Assembly (NCBI RefSeq): GCF_033958435.1
Contig: NC_134138.1
Coordinates: 207,089,298 to 207,153,297, forward strand
Reading direction: 5' to 3'
Source: Carettochelys insculpta
Lineage: Eukaryota > Chordata > Testudines > Carettochelyidae
DNA length: 64,000 bases
Part shown: positions 10,672-20,208 of the stretch, in pieces
Layout of the letters: every line of letters starts with the position of its first letter
Position numbering within the stretch: the stretch's first letter is position 1
Program-made: the position numbers and the translations under genes
Notes under the pieces: model-generated
Told to the model about the DNA's origin: nothing
Databases searched by the model: none
Seen by the model: only the letters and a program-made list of their open reading frames with translations

Positions 10672-12406
10672 AGCTGTACTCTGGCTGTCTTGCTTTACAG
10701 GGCAACTACTCTGAAACCTCTTAAAGTGACAATTCTTCACTTAGTAAGTACAGAACTGCCAGTCCTCATCTTTGTGGGTAATTAGCAGATCAGGTTACTC
10801 ACTTGCTACTTGTGGGTAGAGGCAGCTAATGGTATTACAGTGCCCATATAGTTCTGAAGCTTATTCGAAATCCTTAGAAAATAATCTCAACCAGGATATT
10901 TTCAGATTTTGTTTTATGAACTAGAAGGAGTGAACACCATCATAAATGACAGCACTTAATACTGAGTGCTAGGAATAATGGTAATATAGAGTCATTTGTG
11001 TTAATATCCTCACATTATCTTGTGCTTGCTGTGCAATCAACATGAGTCACCACTCTACCAAAATCTTGTTTTGTCTCCAGGCCCCCCACACATACAATGC
11101 ATGCACTGTCTGCACTTTGGCATGGGAGCAAGGGCTGCTTTTTGAAATCATGTCCTTTCAATATTCAGAGACACCCACACACTGCCCCCCATGCAGAGTG
11201 ACATGAGCTGCCAGAGCCTGGAACAGACTGCTGGAGTTTTGCTAATGGAGAAACATTAGTGCTGTAATGGTGTGCACCCAGATTTACTTCCAGAATGACA
11301 GTTTTCCTGGATGACAACAGTTGACCCACAAGGCATGATTTCCTGGGGGAAAAATTACGTTGTTAGCTATTACTTTGCATTCTGCTTGTCATACACCAGG
11401 CGTCCACAGTCAGATATACTATGTTACATTGACATCATTCAAGATGCCATCATTCACTGTTTTCCAGAGAGGTTAGGAAATAAAATTGTGAGCATTCATC
11501 TATGTGATGACACTGGAACATTTCAAAATGGAGGGAGTTCTGCACTTGACAAATGAGCAATGCTGCTTTTAAAAAAAAGTCCAATATATCAAGAGTAAAA
11601 AAGCCATAGAAAATATAATCAACGGTGGGGGCGGGGGAGGAAGGGGAGAAGCTGGCCTGAGAAACTGAAGCCAAAGTGGAGCTCTTTTAGACAAACATTT
11701 GACAAAGAATAGACCCATTGCCATTTACATACCAAAATATATGACTATGTCAGTGTTCCATCAAAGAGTTTATATGATGAATGTAGAAGAAAAATGAAAT
11801 TAAAAAGCTGAAATTTCTGGAAGTTTGAATCTCCCTTTCCTTCCCCTTCCCTTAGATAAATATAAAGGGCCTGACTCTCTTTCTGTTAAGAAGGGTATTT
11901 TACACTGGTCTACATATATGAGAATTGGGCTCAAATCTTGGATGATACAATATTTTGAAGAGATCCCACATGAACAAACTAAAGTTCAGTACACAAGACT
12001 TGGCCCAACGCTTGAACAACTATTTCCTGTGGTCTGAGAAGTCCTCAGAACAGTATTATATGAGGGTCAGATAAGTATTAAAGTTTTAGTACATCTGAGA
12101 AAAAGAAAGTGGAAAATATATACCAGGGAAATTTAACTATGATTTTGAGAAACGATGCAACAGTGTCTCTTTATTTAGGAAGTAAAAGGAATCTCCCCAG
12201 TATGACATCCCACACCCTTCCTCCACAGTAGAAACAGATGTAAATGATGAAGTGAGGAATGCAGAAGTAAATGTGTTATTCCCACAACTGGTGATGCCAT
12301 CACATATTTATCACCAGACCTGTGAAAATAACAGGATTTACTGTAGTCTTTTATGCTTGTTGCCATATAAACTATAGCAAAACAAAGTATGCAAAAGTAA
12401 AAACAC
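10672..12406. other. No gene recognised
   Basis: No coding exon, RNA gene or repeat boundary is supported on either strand. Small open frames at 11311-11556 (plus) and 11825-12037 (plus) have no recognisable domain. Confidence 0.5.
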
Positions 12407-12824
12407 AGAGGCTACATCTACACTAGCCCCTTCCTTTTGGAAGGGCCATGGTAATGAGCGAGTTGGGAATATGTTAATGAGACACTGCCATGAATATGCA
12501 GTGCCTCACCAGCATAATGGCAGCCGCACAATTCAAAAGCGCCACTTTTGAATTGCGTGCCACCTGTGTAGACAGGGGCCTTTCTAAAGGACCCCCTGGG
12601 ATTCGAAAGCCCCTTCTTCCTTTTTGGTTTTAGGAATAAGGGGCTTTCAAAGTCCAGGGGGTTCTTTTGAAAGGCCCCCGTCTACACAGGCAGTGCACGA
12701 TTTAAAAGCGACCCTTTCGAATCACGCTCAACTGCCATAATGCTAATGAGGCACTGTATATTCATCCTATTTGATTTTTGGAAGCCCCTTCTGAAAGGAG
12801 GGAGCTAGTGTAGATGTGGCCAGA
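12407..12824. mobile_element. Foldback MITE, Harbinger-type, AGA duplication
   Basis: The element spans 12410-12821 and is flanked by AGA on both sides. The ends are GGCTACATCTACACTAGC and, reverse complemented, GGCCACATCTACACTAGC. The arms stay complementary far inward: GGACCCCCTGGGATTCGAAAG on the left pairs with CTTTCAAAGTCCAGGGGGTTC on the right. The whole element could therefore fold into a long hairpin of about 200 bp. It encodes nothing. It belongs to the same family as the element at 20838-21438. Confidence 0.85.
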
Positions 12825-13103
12825 ACAATTACGAATTGAAAATGCACGATGAATACAACCAAAAGTAGCAGAACTGCTGGTCTGAATATATGATACAATG
12901 GATCCAGTGCAAAGCAAGTGGAAGGAAATTATAATAAGAGGATCTGGGTAGAAGAAGTAAAAGTGGTAAAAGTAGAAGCTCTGTGAGATTTGGGGACCTG
13001 AAACAGGAGGGGCCTCAGCTAGACTGTGGTTGTACAGTCCAGCATACTCCTGTGATACATAAACTAACTTTCCCATTGAAAGTGTACTTGAGACCAAAGG
13101 GAC

Positions 13104-13550
13104 TGTAATAGAGTGGCTTGGCCTGTAACGCCTGCAGGTCTGAGGCTAGCCAACCCTGATTTCAGTCTGAGCCCCACCTGAGAGAGAGCAGACGATTGCC
13201 CTGTAAAGAGAAGCAGGTAACGCTAATGAGGAAATAGGCAAAGGAGTGAGGGGTAGGGAAGTTGGAAGTGATGTGAAAAGCTCCTGAATAAGGAAGTGTT
13301 GCTGAAGAAGAGCTGCTGTGAACAGGAAGCTCCTGCCAGAGACCCTGCCCAAAAGAGGACTGAGATCCACCCAGGTAAAGCCTGAAAGACTTTGAGTTAG
13401 GCCAAGCTCTGTGAAGAAGGCACTCCCTATCTGAAGGGAGAAAGTGATGAAACTGAGGCTGGGGACCCTTGGGGTCCAGTCGGTAAGCATGTAATAAATG
13501 GTACTGCTGGAAGGAACGCTTTCATACCTGTGAATTGTGAGATTATCACG
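13104..13550 (+). repeat. Probable solo or partial LTR
   Basis: The sequence starts TGTAATAG and ends near TTATCACG, close to the TG...CA pattern with one change. AATAAA lies at 13493-13498, a sensible distance from the 3' end. The sequence after the end (GAACCCAGAAATTGGTAGCAG) may be leader with a primer-binding site, which would make this a 5' LTR whose body is lost. No flanking duplication was found. It might be a Ty3/Gypsy LTR. Confidence 0.45.
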
Positions 13551-14203
13551 GAACCCAGAAATTGGTAGCAGGGACCTGTAGTGACCCGGGGCTCAGTAGG
13601 TGGCTGATCTTGGTACAGGGAACCTTCAAAGACAAATTAGAATAGCTAGCTCTTCTTCTGAGCACCCAGATTTGAATTGAAATAGTAAGAGGTGTGAATA
13701 ATAGAGTGTTATTTCAGTATGGGTTTGTGTACTCTGTACAGACAAGCCTAGATCCATACAGGTAATTACACTAATTAGCAAGGATGTCAAGTCTTGTTTA
13801 ATTTTGTTTTTGTGGGAGGACTTCTTGGATAATTCAGATTTGGGTTGGCCGTTTGCTCTTAATGGGTGAGACTGTGTTATTGAATGCTTAACAAAGACAG
13901 CATTTCTCAGGCTTGGGATTTAGTGGCATCTACAAACATGCAGACAAAATCTAATGAGCTGTAAACCGTCCAAGTAAGTTAAAAACTTTCCCACGTCATA
14001 GTGCTTTTAATTCTCCAGTCATCCATAGGATCTTGCAGGATAGGTGAGAGCTGGCTTTCCAAAGCACTAAGTAGAAACCACCTCCCCTTGCATTTGTGGG
14101 CATTTTTAACACATCATGAAGAATAATATAGGGCCCAAACCCTTTTCTTTCCTGTACAGGTCCCCCAAAACTGCTTGAAGTTGGTTTGTTTGAGAGTTAT
14201 GTA

Positions 14204-14360
14204 ACACTGACTGACCCGGGTTCCCAGCACATGGGATAGAAGCAGCAACTATAGGGACTAAAGCCCTGTGCTCTACCACATGGGATAAAGGCTTCAGCCC
14301 CTATGGTCACAGGTTCAATCCCTCTTGCTGGCAACACAGGTCAGTTGGTGTTATGAGGGG
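14204..14360. repeat. Two tRNA-like SINE units in inverted orientation
   Basis: The left half read on the minus strand (GTGGTAGAGCACAGGGCTTTAG, split by a few differences) matches the right half read on the plus strand (GATAAAGGCTTCAGCCCCTA). On the plus unit, GGTCACAGGTTCAATCCC fits a polymerase III B box (GGTTCRANTCC). Both end with a GGTCAGTNNGTGTTA-like tail. These are tRNA-derived retroposon units, not functional tRNAs, since the acceptor stems do not pair. Confidence 0.55.
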
Positions 14361-14504
14361 GGGCTGGTCTGCAGTGAATTACTGGAAGGTCTTAGAAGCT
14401 CAGGGCATGCTTTCTCAACCCAGGTAAGCATGTAATCCTCAGAAGCACTGAGACCACATTCTAGGGAGAGTAAAGTCTCTGCTCTATATCCTTGGCTGCA
14501 GTGT

Positions 14505-14605
14505 AGCTGGCTGTTAGCTTATGTGGAAGAGCACAGGGCTTTAGCCCCTATGGTTGCAGATTCAATCCCTCCTGACAACAACTTGGGTCCGTTAGCATCA
14601 GCTAT
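14505..14605 (+). repeat. Third tRNA-like SINE unit
   Basis: TTAGCTTATGTGGAAGAGCA fits a tRNA D-arm region with the A box. CCCCTATGGTTGCAGATTCAATCCC then fits an anticodon stem followed by a B box; the two parts are read in order with normal spacing. The following TTGGGTCCGTTAGCATCA resembles the tail of the units at 14204-14360. Confidence 0.55.
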
Positions 14606-14626
14606 ATTTCCCTGCCCTTTCAACAG

Positions 14627-15343
14627 CATAGCTGTGTCTACACGTGCACGCTACTTCGAAGTAGCGGCACTAACTTCGAAATAGCGCCCCTCGCGGCTAC
14701 ACGTGTCGGGCGCTATTTCGAAGTTAACTTTGACGTTAGGCGGCGAGACGTCAAAGTCGCTAACCTCATGAGGGGATCGGAATAGCGCCCTACTTCGACG
14801 TTCAATGTCGAAGTAGGGACCGTGTAGACGATCCGCGTCCCGCAACGTCGAAATTGCCGGGTCCTCCATGGTGGCCATCAGCTGTGGGGTTGAGAGATGC
14901 TCTCTCTCCAGCCCCTGCGGGGCTCTATGGTCACCGTGGGCAGCAGCCCTTAGCCCAGGGCTTCTGGCTGCTGCTGCGGCAGCTGGGGATCCATGCTGCA
15001 GGCACAGGGTCTGCAACCAGTTGTCGGCTCTGTGTATCTTGTGTTGTTTAGTGCAACTGTGTCTGGGAGGGGCCCTTTAAGGGAGCGGCTTGCTGTTGAG
15101 TCCACCCTGCGACCCTGTCTGCAGCTGTTCCTGGCACCCTTATTTCGATGTGTGCTACTTTGGCGTGTAGACGTTCCCTCGCAGCGCCTATTTCGATGTG
15201 GTGCCGCGCAACGTCGAAGTTGAACATCGACGTTGCCAGCCCTGGAGGACGTGTAGACGTTATTCATCGAAATAGCCTATTTCGATGCTGCTACATCGAA
15301 ATAAGCTATTTCGATGTTGGCTTCACGTGTAGACGTAGCCCAT
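14627..15343 (+). mobile_element. Harbinger deletion derivative, 711 bp
   Basis: The element is 14630-15340, flanked by CAT at 14627-14629 and 15341-15343. The ends are AGCTGTGTCTACACGTG and, reverse complemented, GGCTACGTCTACACGTG. The left ~300 bp match the left end of the complete element at 15957, including TCCTCCATGGTGGCCATCAGC. The right ~280 bp match its right end, including TGTCTGGGAGGGGCCCTTTA. The middle retains only the first transposase codons (MDPQ on the minus strand). It lacks both genes and would have needed transposase from another copy. Confidence 0.92.
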
Positions 15344-15635
15344 GAAGGACAAACCTTTTCTCCTGATGCATTAGAAGGAAGAAAAGAAAACTTCATGGGT
15401 ACCGCTGTCCACCCCCTCCCCGGCACATTAAAATTCAGGATTTTACTGGGTGAATTGATAGACAAAAATCTGCACTTTTTTAAAATAGGAGAGTTATGGT
15501 CCTGAGTGACTACAGTAAACTCTTTCATAATGGCAGCTCCGGGACTGGGAGATTGCCAGATATTCAAATATTCTTGAGAATAGAGAGGTGTACCTAGCAA
15601 TGCATAACACTAAAGGAAAAACAAGATTAGATATT

Positions 15636-15882
15636 GGCTACGTCTACACTAGCCCCAGCCTCAGCTCATGGGAATAAGGGGACTTCGAAGTAGGCGGGGT
15701 CCTTTCGAAAAGGAGCCCTGTTGGGACGAGCCGCGCGGCAGCGAGCCGCACCAATTTCAAAGTGCCGCAGCTGCCCACATGTTAATGAAGCGCTGAATAT
15801 GCATTTCAGCACTTCATTAGTAAACTTCAAAATGGCCATTTGCGTGGCCATTTCGAAGTTTGGGGCTAGTGTAGACACGGCC
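15636..15882. mobile_element. Harbinger-type MITE, 247 bp
   Basis: The ends are GGCTACGTCTACACTAGCCCC and, reverse complemented, GGCCGTGTCTACACTAGCCCC, a 21-bp inverted repeat with three differences. The right two thirds match the right arm of the foldback element at 27812-28196, with AGTAAACTTC next to AATGGCCATTTGCGTGGCC. It therefore looks like a one-arm deletion product of that family. The flanking ATT and GTG do not match. Confidence 0.8.
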
Positions 15883-16385
15883 GTGAAGAAACAAACAAAT
15901 GTTTGCAGAATTCTTTATTTACCAACCACAATAGTATTGTAGACTGTAAACATATAAGCCGCGTCTACACATGCACACTACTTCGAAATAGCAGCACCAA
16001 CTTCGAAATAGCGCCCGTCACGGCTACACGTGTTGGGCGCTATTTTGAAGTTAACATCGATGTTAGGCGGCAAGACGTTGAAGCTGCTAACCCCATGAGG
16101 GGATGGGAATAGCGCCCTACTTCGACGTTCAACGTTGAAGTAGGGAACGTGTAGTCATTGCGCATCCCGCAACATCAAAATTGCAGGGTCCTCCATGGCG
16201 GCCATCAGCTGAGGGGTTGAGAGACGCTCTTTCCAGCCCCTGAGCTCAATGGTGGCCGTGTGGAGCGGCCCCTTAAAGCTCCCAACCCCCTCCCTTCCTG
16301 TGCAGGAAGCTGAGAGGGCGTGCAGGCAGCAGCAGTAACACGTGGTTAGCCTGCACGTTCCTCCGCAGCCACCCACACCCCCACC

Positions 16386-18467
16386 CAATGTGATGGCCAC
16401 CTGGCAGCCCCCCCAGCGCCCCCAGGGGACCCCCCCAAGGGGAGCCAGGGCTCCCAGCCCAGCAGCCAGGCGGGGAAGCGGCAGCGGGGCCCCTCCTGGA
16501 CGGAGGCCGAGCTTCGGGACCTGCTGGGGCTCTGGAGCGAGGAGGAGGTGCTCCAGGTAATGGGGAGCAAGAGGCGGAACGCGGATGTGTTCGCTTGGCT
16601 GGCCGAGGGCCTGGCCGCTCGGGGTCACCCTGCCCGCACTCTGGATCATGTCCGGAGTAAAGTGAAGGAGCTGCGGCAGGGTTATGCCCAGGCCTGGGAT
16701 GCGGCCAGCCGATCTGGGGCCACCCCCGTCACTTGCCCCTTTTACAGGGAGCTCAGAGACATCCTGGGACCCCTGCACACCTCCTCCCCTCCGGCCACTC
16801 TTGATACCTCGGCCGAGGAGCCCCAGCAGGCCCTGGAGGCGGAGTCCACCCCGGAGGCAAGCCACGCACCCCAGGGGCCCCCCCAGGAGCCCACCCCCAG
16901 GGCACCGGAGGAGGAGGAGGAGGAGAAGAGGGACTCCTCCTCCAGTGACGCCGGCCTGCACATCATATTCCCATCCAGGAGCTCCAGCCGGGCGTCCGCC
17001 CCCCCGGGTGTCCCCCGACCGTGGGAGTGGACCTACAGGTATGTACCCCCCGGTGCACACCCCCGGGGTTGAGGGGTGGGGGTAATAGATATGGTCAGGG
17101 CCCTCCACATGCCCAGATGACCATGGCCCCAGGGACAGCAGTGGCATGTCCCTCACAGGAGTGCATCAGCCCCTGCCCCCCCCAGCATGACAGTGCCATG
17201 CCCCATCCCCGGGGCTGGGGGGAGCAGAACCTCTAGGGTCCCCTGGGGGGACAGCAGCAGCAGCAGCAGCATGTGATGGAGTGGGGGGAGTGCAAATGCG
17301 AGACTCAAACTACATATGAGAAAGAAGCTGAATAGCTCCCAGTGGCTAAGGATGACCCTGGGGCTACGAATGGCAGGTTACACCTCTGCCCTGAACAAAG
17401 AGGAGGGAGGAGCCGAGCTGGGTTTGAATCGGGGGCGGCAGTTAGAGGCTAGGGGAAGGGAGAGCTGGAAGGCAGCCAGCCTGAGGAGAGGGAAAGCTAC
17501 ACCCCAGAGGGGCACCCCTTGGGGTCTTCTCCCCAGGACAGGTTGGAAGGACGTCTCTGACTGCTGTACTGTTGCTTCTGGGAGAAACTGGGCATCTGTT
17601 GCCTAATAAACCTCCTGTCGTACCTGCTGAGTGAGTGAGAGTCACTCCTGCCAGCAGACGGGGTGCAGTGCAGGAGGACCCCTGAACCCCACCACAGCAG
17701 CATCTCCCGGGGACGGGGACGGGGAACCTGCAGCAGAGGGGTGGGGGGACAAGCGCCACGGCTCGGGGCCCACACTAATGGCTATCTCCACTCTTCTTCC
17801 CCCCCTCCTGTGTTCCGCAGCTGCACCATCAGAAGGACCGGAGAGTGCTGGCGAGGCGTCAGTGGTCCCGGAAAGCCCTCCAGGGCCATCACTCCAGGCC
17901 AGCCCCTCGGCGGAGCAACGACCAGCCCCACGGCGGGAAAGACGGCGGACACAGCACCACCACCCGCCAGCGACGGACCCCCAGCTGCTGGCACTGCACC
18001 ATCGGTAGCAGGAGGTCGCCAAGCAGCAGCTGTGGTTGGAGGAACGCCGCCTCCACCTCCAGGAGTGGGTGCTGGCCTGGCGCCAGGAGGCATGGGGGGC
18101 CTACAGGCGGACCCTCAACCACATCGCGGACTCCCTGGCCCCCCAGGCCGCGCCGGCCGCCGCAGCACCCGCCCTGCCTGCTCCACCTGCTGCTCCACCC
18201 GCTGCTCCAGCCACTGTGCCGTCCGCTGTCACACCGCCACCCGCCACCGAGGGCCATTCCGCTGAGGGGGACCTGGGGCCAGCTGACACTCGCTGGCCAT
18301 ATCTCCCGGTCCACCCAGCCCCCAGCCAGCCCCGGCCAGGGCTGTGGCCGAGACGGGATCCCGGCCGCCCACCCCCAGCGCTGGACTGTAGAGGTGTGGG
18401 GCCCAGGACGTGGTCCCCCCTCCCCCTTTGTATATATTCCCCCCAGTTTATTGTTCTTTTCTTGTAA
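16386..18467 (+). pseudogene. Harbinger Myb/SANT-like DNA-binding protein gene (disrupted)
   Basis: In PIF/Harbinger elements this second protein is needed along with the transposase and binds the ends. Exon 1 runs to 17038 and encodes a trihelix/Myb_DNA-bind_4-type domain with RGPSWTEAELRDLLGLWSEE, then RSKVKELRQGYAQAWD and a CPFYRELRDILG close. An acidic, Pro/Ser-rich linker with an EEEEEEKRDSSSSD run follows. A donor CAG|GTATGT at 17038/17039 and an acceptor TTCCGCAG ending at 17820 mark an intron. Exon 2 (17821-18467) has an RRERRR patch, then a helical QEVAKQQLWLEERRLHLQEW stretch likely to form a coiled coil. TAG at 18006-18008 interrupts exon 2. The donor leaves two bases but the open exon 2 frame needs one, so a base has been gained or lost. 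The start is unsettled: ATG at 16393 is in another frame, separated by a C-run. Confidence 0.82.
17266..17702 (+). repeat. Solo LTR inside the Myb gene intron
   Basis: The LTR spans 17272-17696. It opens TGTGATGG and closes CCACCACA, giving an 8-bp imperfect inverted repeat with TG...CA ends. GCAGCA flanks both sides (17266-17271, 17697-17702), although the left copy lies in a CAG run, so the length of the duplication is uncertain. AATAAA at 17605-17610 lies about 87 bp before the 3' end. It sits in the same orientation as the Myb gene, so its polyadenylation signal could end that transcript early. Confidence 0.7.
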
Positions 18468-18626
18468 ATAGTTTGTATTTGTGACCCATTACTTTGCTGA
18501 TCCTTACCCCCCCATGTAAATAGTTCTCCCCTTCCTTGTCTTCCCCTTTCATGTTATCCCGATTTTTATAATGTATATATATTTATCAGTTTGATTTCCC
18601 CTGTACATAGTTTGTCTTGTTCAGAA

Positions 18627-18650
18627 TATTTATAATAATAATAATAATAG
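18627..18650. repeat. (AAT)n microsatellite
   Basis: Short AAT trinucleotide run in the gap between the two convergent Harbinger genes. Confidence 0.9.
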
Positions 18651-18701
18651 TATAAGAGTTGTAGTAAAGAAAATGTTTGAGTTGACAAACCCAACTCTGC
18701 T

Positions 18702-18707
18702 TTTATT
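18702..18707 (-). terminator. Polyadenylation signal for the Harbinger transposase
   Basis: TTTATT on the plus strand gives AATAAA on the minus strand, about 110 bp beyond the transposase stop codon. Position and sequence suit a poly(A) signal. Confidence 0.6.
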
Positions 18708-18816
18708 TTTACAAGAAAAGTGAGGGGGGGTGTGCTCTTGGGTGCTCTGTGGTGTGGGCGTAGGCGCAGGGAGTGTTGTGGAGGATGGGGGGGTGCAGTG
18801 GAGGGCCTGCCAGCGT

Positions 18817-20208
18817 TCACCCCGCGGCCTCATCGAAGTGGGCCCGCACGGCCTCCCAGACCCGGGTCCCTTCGGGGTCCACCTGGCGATTGGGGGCAGC
18901 GGGTGGCTGCACATCGGCCCTGCCGGCCTCCACAGCCCAGCCGTGAAAGAAGGCCTCCCCCTTGCTCTCCACCAGGTTGTGTAGGGCGCTGCACGCACCC
19001 ACAATCTGGGGGATGTTGGTGGGGCCCGCATCAAGGCGGGTGAGGAGACATCTCCAGCGCCCTTTGAGGCGGCCAAATGTGCGCTCCACCACCTGGCACG
19101 CGTGGTTCAGGCGCTGGTTGAAGTGCTCCTGGCTGGCTGACAGATGGCCCGTGTACGGGTGCATGAGCCAGAGCCAGAGGGGGTATGCCGCATCTGCGGT
19201 GACGCAGAGGGGCATGGTGGTGTCCCCCACAGGGATCTCCTGCTGGGGCATATAGTTCCCCGCCTCCAGCCGGCGGCACAGGCCCGAGTTCCGGAATATC
19301 CGGGCGTTGTGGGTGCTGCCAGGCCAGCCCACATAAGTGTCCAGGAAACGGCCCCGGCTGTCCACCAAGGCCTGGAGGACCACTGAGTGGTAGCCCTTCC
19401 TCTTTATGTAGCGTCCTCCACTGTGTTCCAGGGCACGGATGGGGATGTGGGTCCCATCCAGAGCCCCAAAGCAATTGGGGAAGCCCAGGGTGGCAAAGCC
19501 CGCGATGGCGGCATCCGGGTCCCCCAGCCTCACGAGCCTGTGGAGGAGCAGGGCGTTGATGGCGCGGACGACCTGCAGGGGAAGCTCACGGGAGAGCACC
19601 AATGAGGGGTGTGCAGGGTGTGTGTGGCCCTCCCCTGCCAGGGCCCCCCTCCCCTCCCCTTCCCTCCCCTCTCCTGCCAGGGCTGCCTCTCTCCCCACCG
19701 TGGGTCCTCTTATCTCCATGAGGACAGCGCCGACGGTGGCCTTGCCACCGCCAAACTACTGGCCCACGGATCGGTAGCTGTCTGGAGTGGCCAGCTTCCA
19801 GACAGTGATGCCGACCCGTTTCTCCATGCTTAGGGCATGCCGCATGGTGGTGTCCTGGTGCCTGAGTGCGGGGGTGAGCCACTGGCATAGCTCCAGAAAT
19901 GTCTGCCGGCTCATCCGAAAGTTCTGGAGCCAGCGGTCGTCATCCCACTCTCCGAGCACCAGCCGCTCCCACCAGTCGGTGCTGGTGGGGTAGCTCCACA
20001 GCCGGTGGTGTGTGTGGCCGGGGGGGTGGGGGGGTGCTGCAGGGTTGGGGGTTGCGTCCTCTTCCCCTGCGGGCAGCTCCTCCTCTGTGGCAAGGAGGTG
20101 CTCAGCTGCCTCCTGCATGGCATCTAGCAGGGCGAGCACTGCTCCTACAGGGGCGGCTGGGTGGACCTCTGGCTGCTGCTGCTGCTGCTGCTGCTGCTGG
20201 GGGTCCAT
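18817..20208 (-). pseudogene. Harbinger DDE transposase (HARBI1-like), one nonsense codon
   Basis: This is a DDE_Tnp_4-type nuclease, the enzyme that cuts and pastes Harbinger elements. I place the start at the ATG at 20208 (MDPQ followed by a Gln run) because deletion derivatives keep these codons; an upstream in-frame ATG lies at 20271. Exon 1 (20208-19714) holds the N-terminal region with WERLVLGEWDDDRWLQNFRM. The intron is inferred at 19713-19573 (141 bp). Exon 2 (19572-18817) holds the nuclease core. The product would be about 416 residues. Likely catalytic residues are D204 (in GALDGTHIPI), D292 (in VTADAAYPL) and E328 (in VVERTFGRLK), with 35 residues between the last two. WPGSTHNARIF has Asn where His-Asp is common in the family. 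TAG at 19758-19756 (codon 151) interrupts exon 1 after SYRSVGQ; Gln is the probable original. No frameshift is seen. Confidence 0.92.
19573..19713 (-). other. Inferred transposase intron with altered donor
   Basis: The acceptor CCCCTGCAG precedes GTCGTCCGC, giving the join M-E-V-V-R-A-I-N. The expected donor reads ATAAGA rather than GTAAGA. The second Harbinger copy has a normal GTAAGG donor at the corresponding point (60748), after the matching GCTGTCCTCATG. The segment is 141 bp, a multiple of three, without stop codons, and is low-complexity (GEGREGEGRG) unlike the flanking domain. That is why it reads as part of one open frame. Confidence 0.7.

Noticed and set aside
15883..15953. A possible composite transposon formed by the MITE at 15636 and the 15957 element
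   Set aside because: The 15957 element has its own matching ATA flanks, and the MITE belongs to another family. They are simply neighbours.
16155..17156. A 333-codon open frame on the minus strand
   Set aside because: It lies opposite the Myb-like exon 1 and its composition (Gly/Pro/Leu-rich) is what GC-rich antisense DNA gives. It has no domain.
17845..18471. A 208-codon plus-strand frame rich in Arg, Pro and Ser
   Set aside because: It is an alternative frame of Myb exon 2. The frame with LEERRLHLQEW and the coiled-coil pattern is the credible one.
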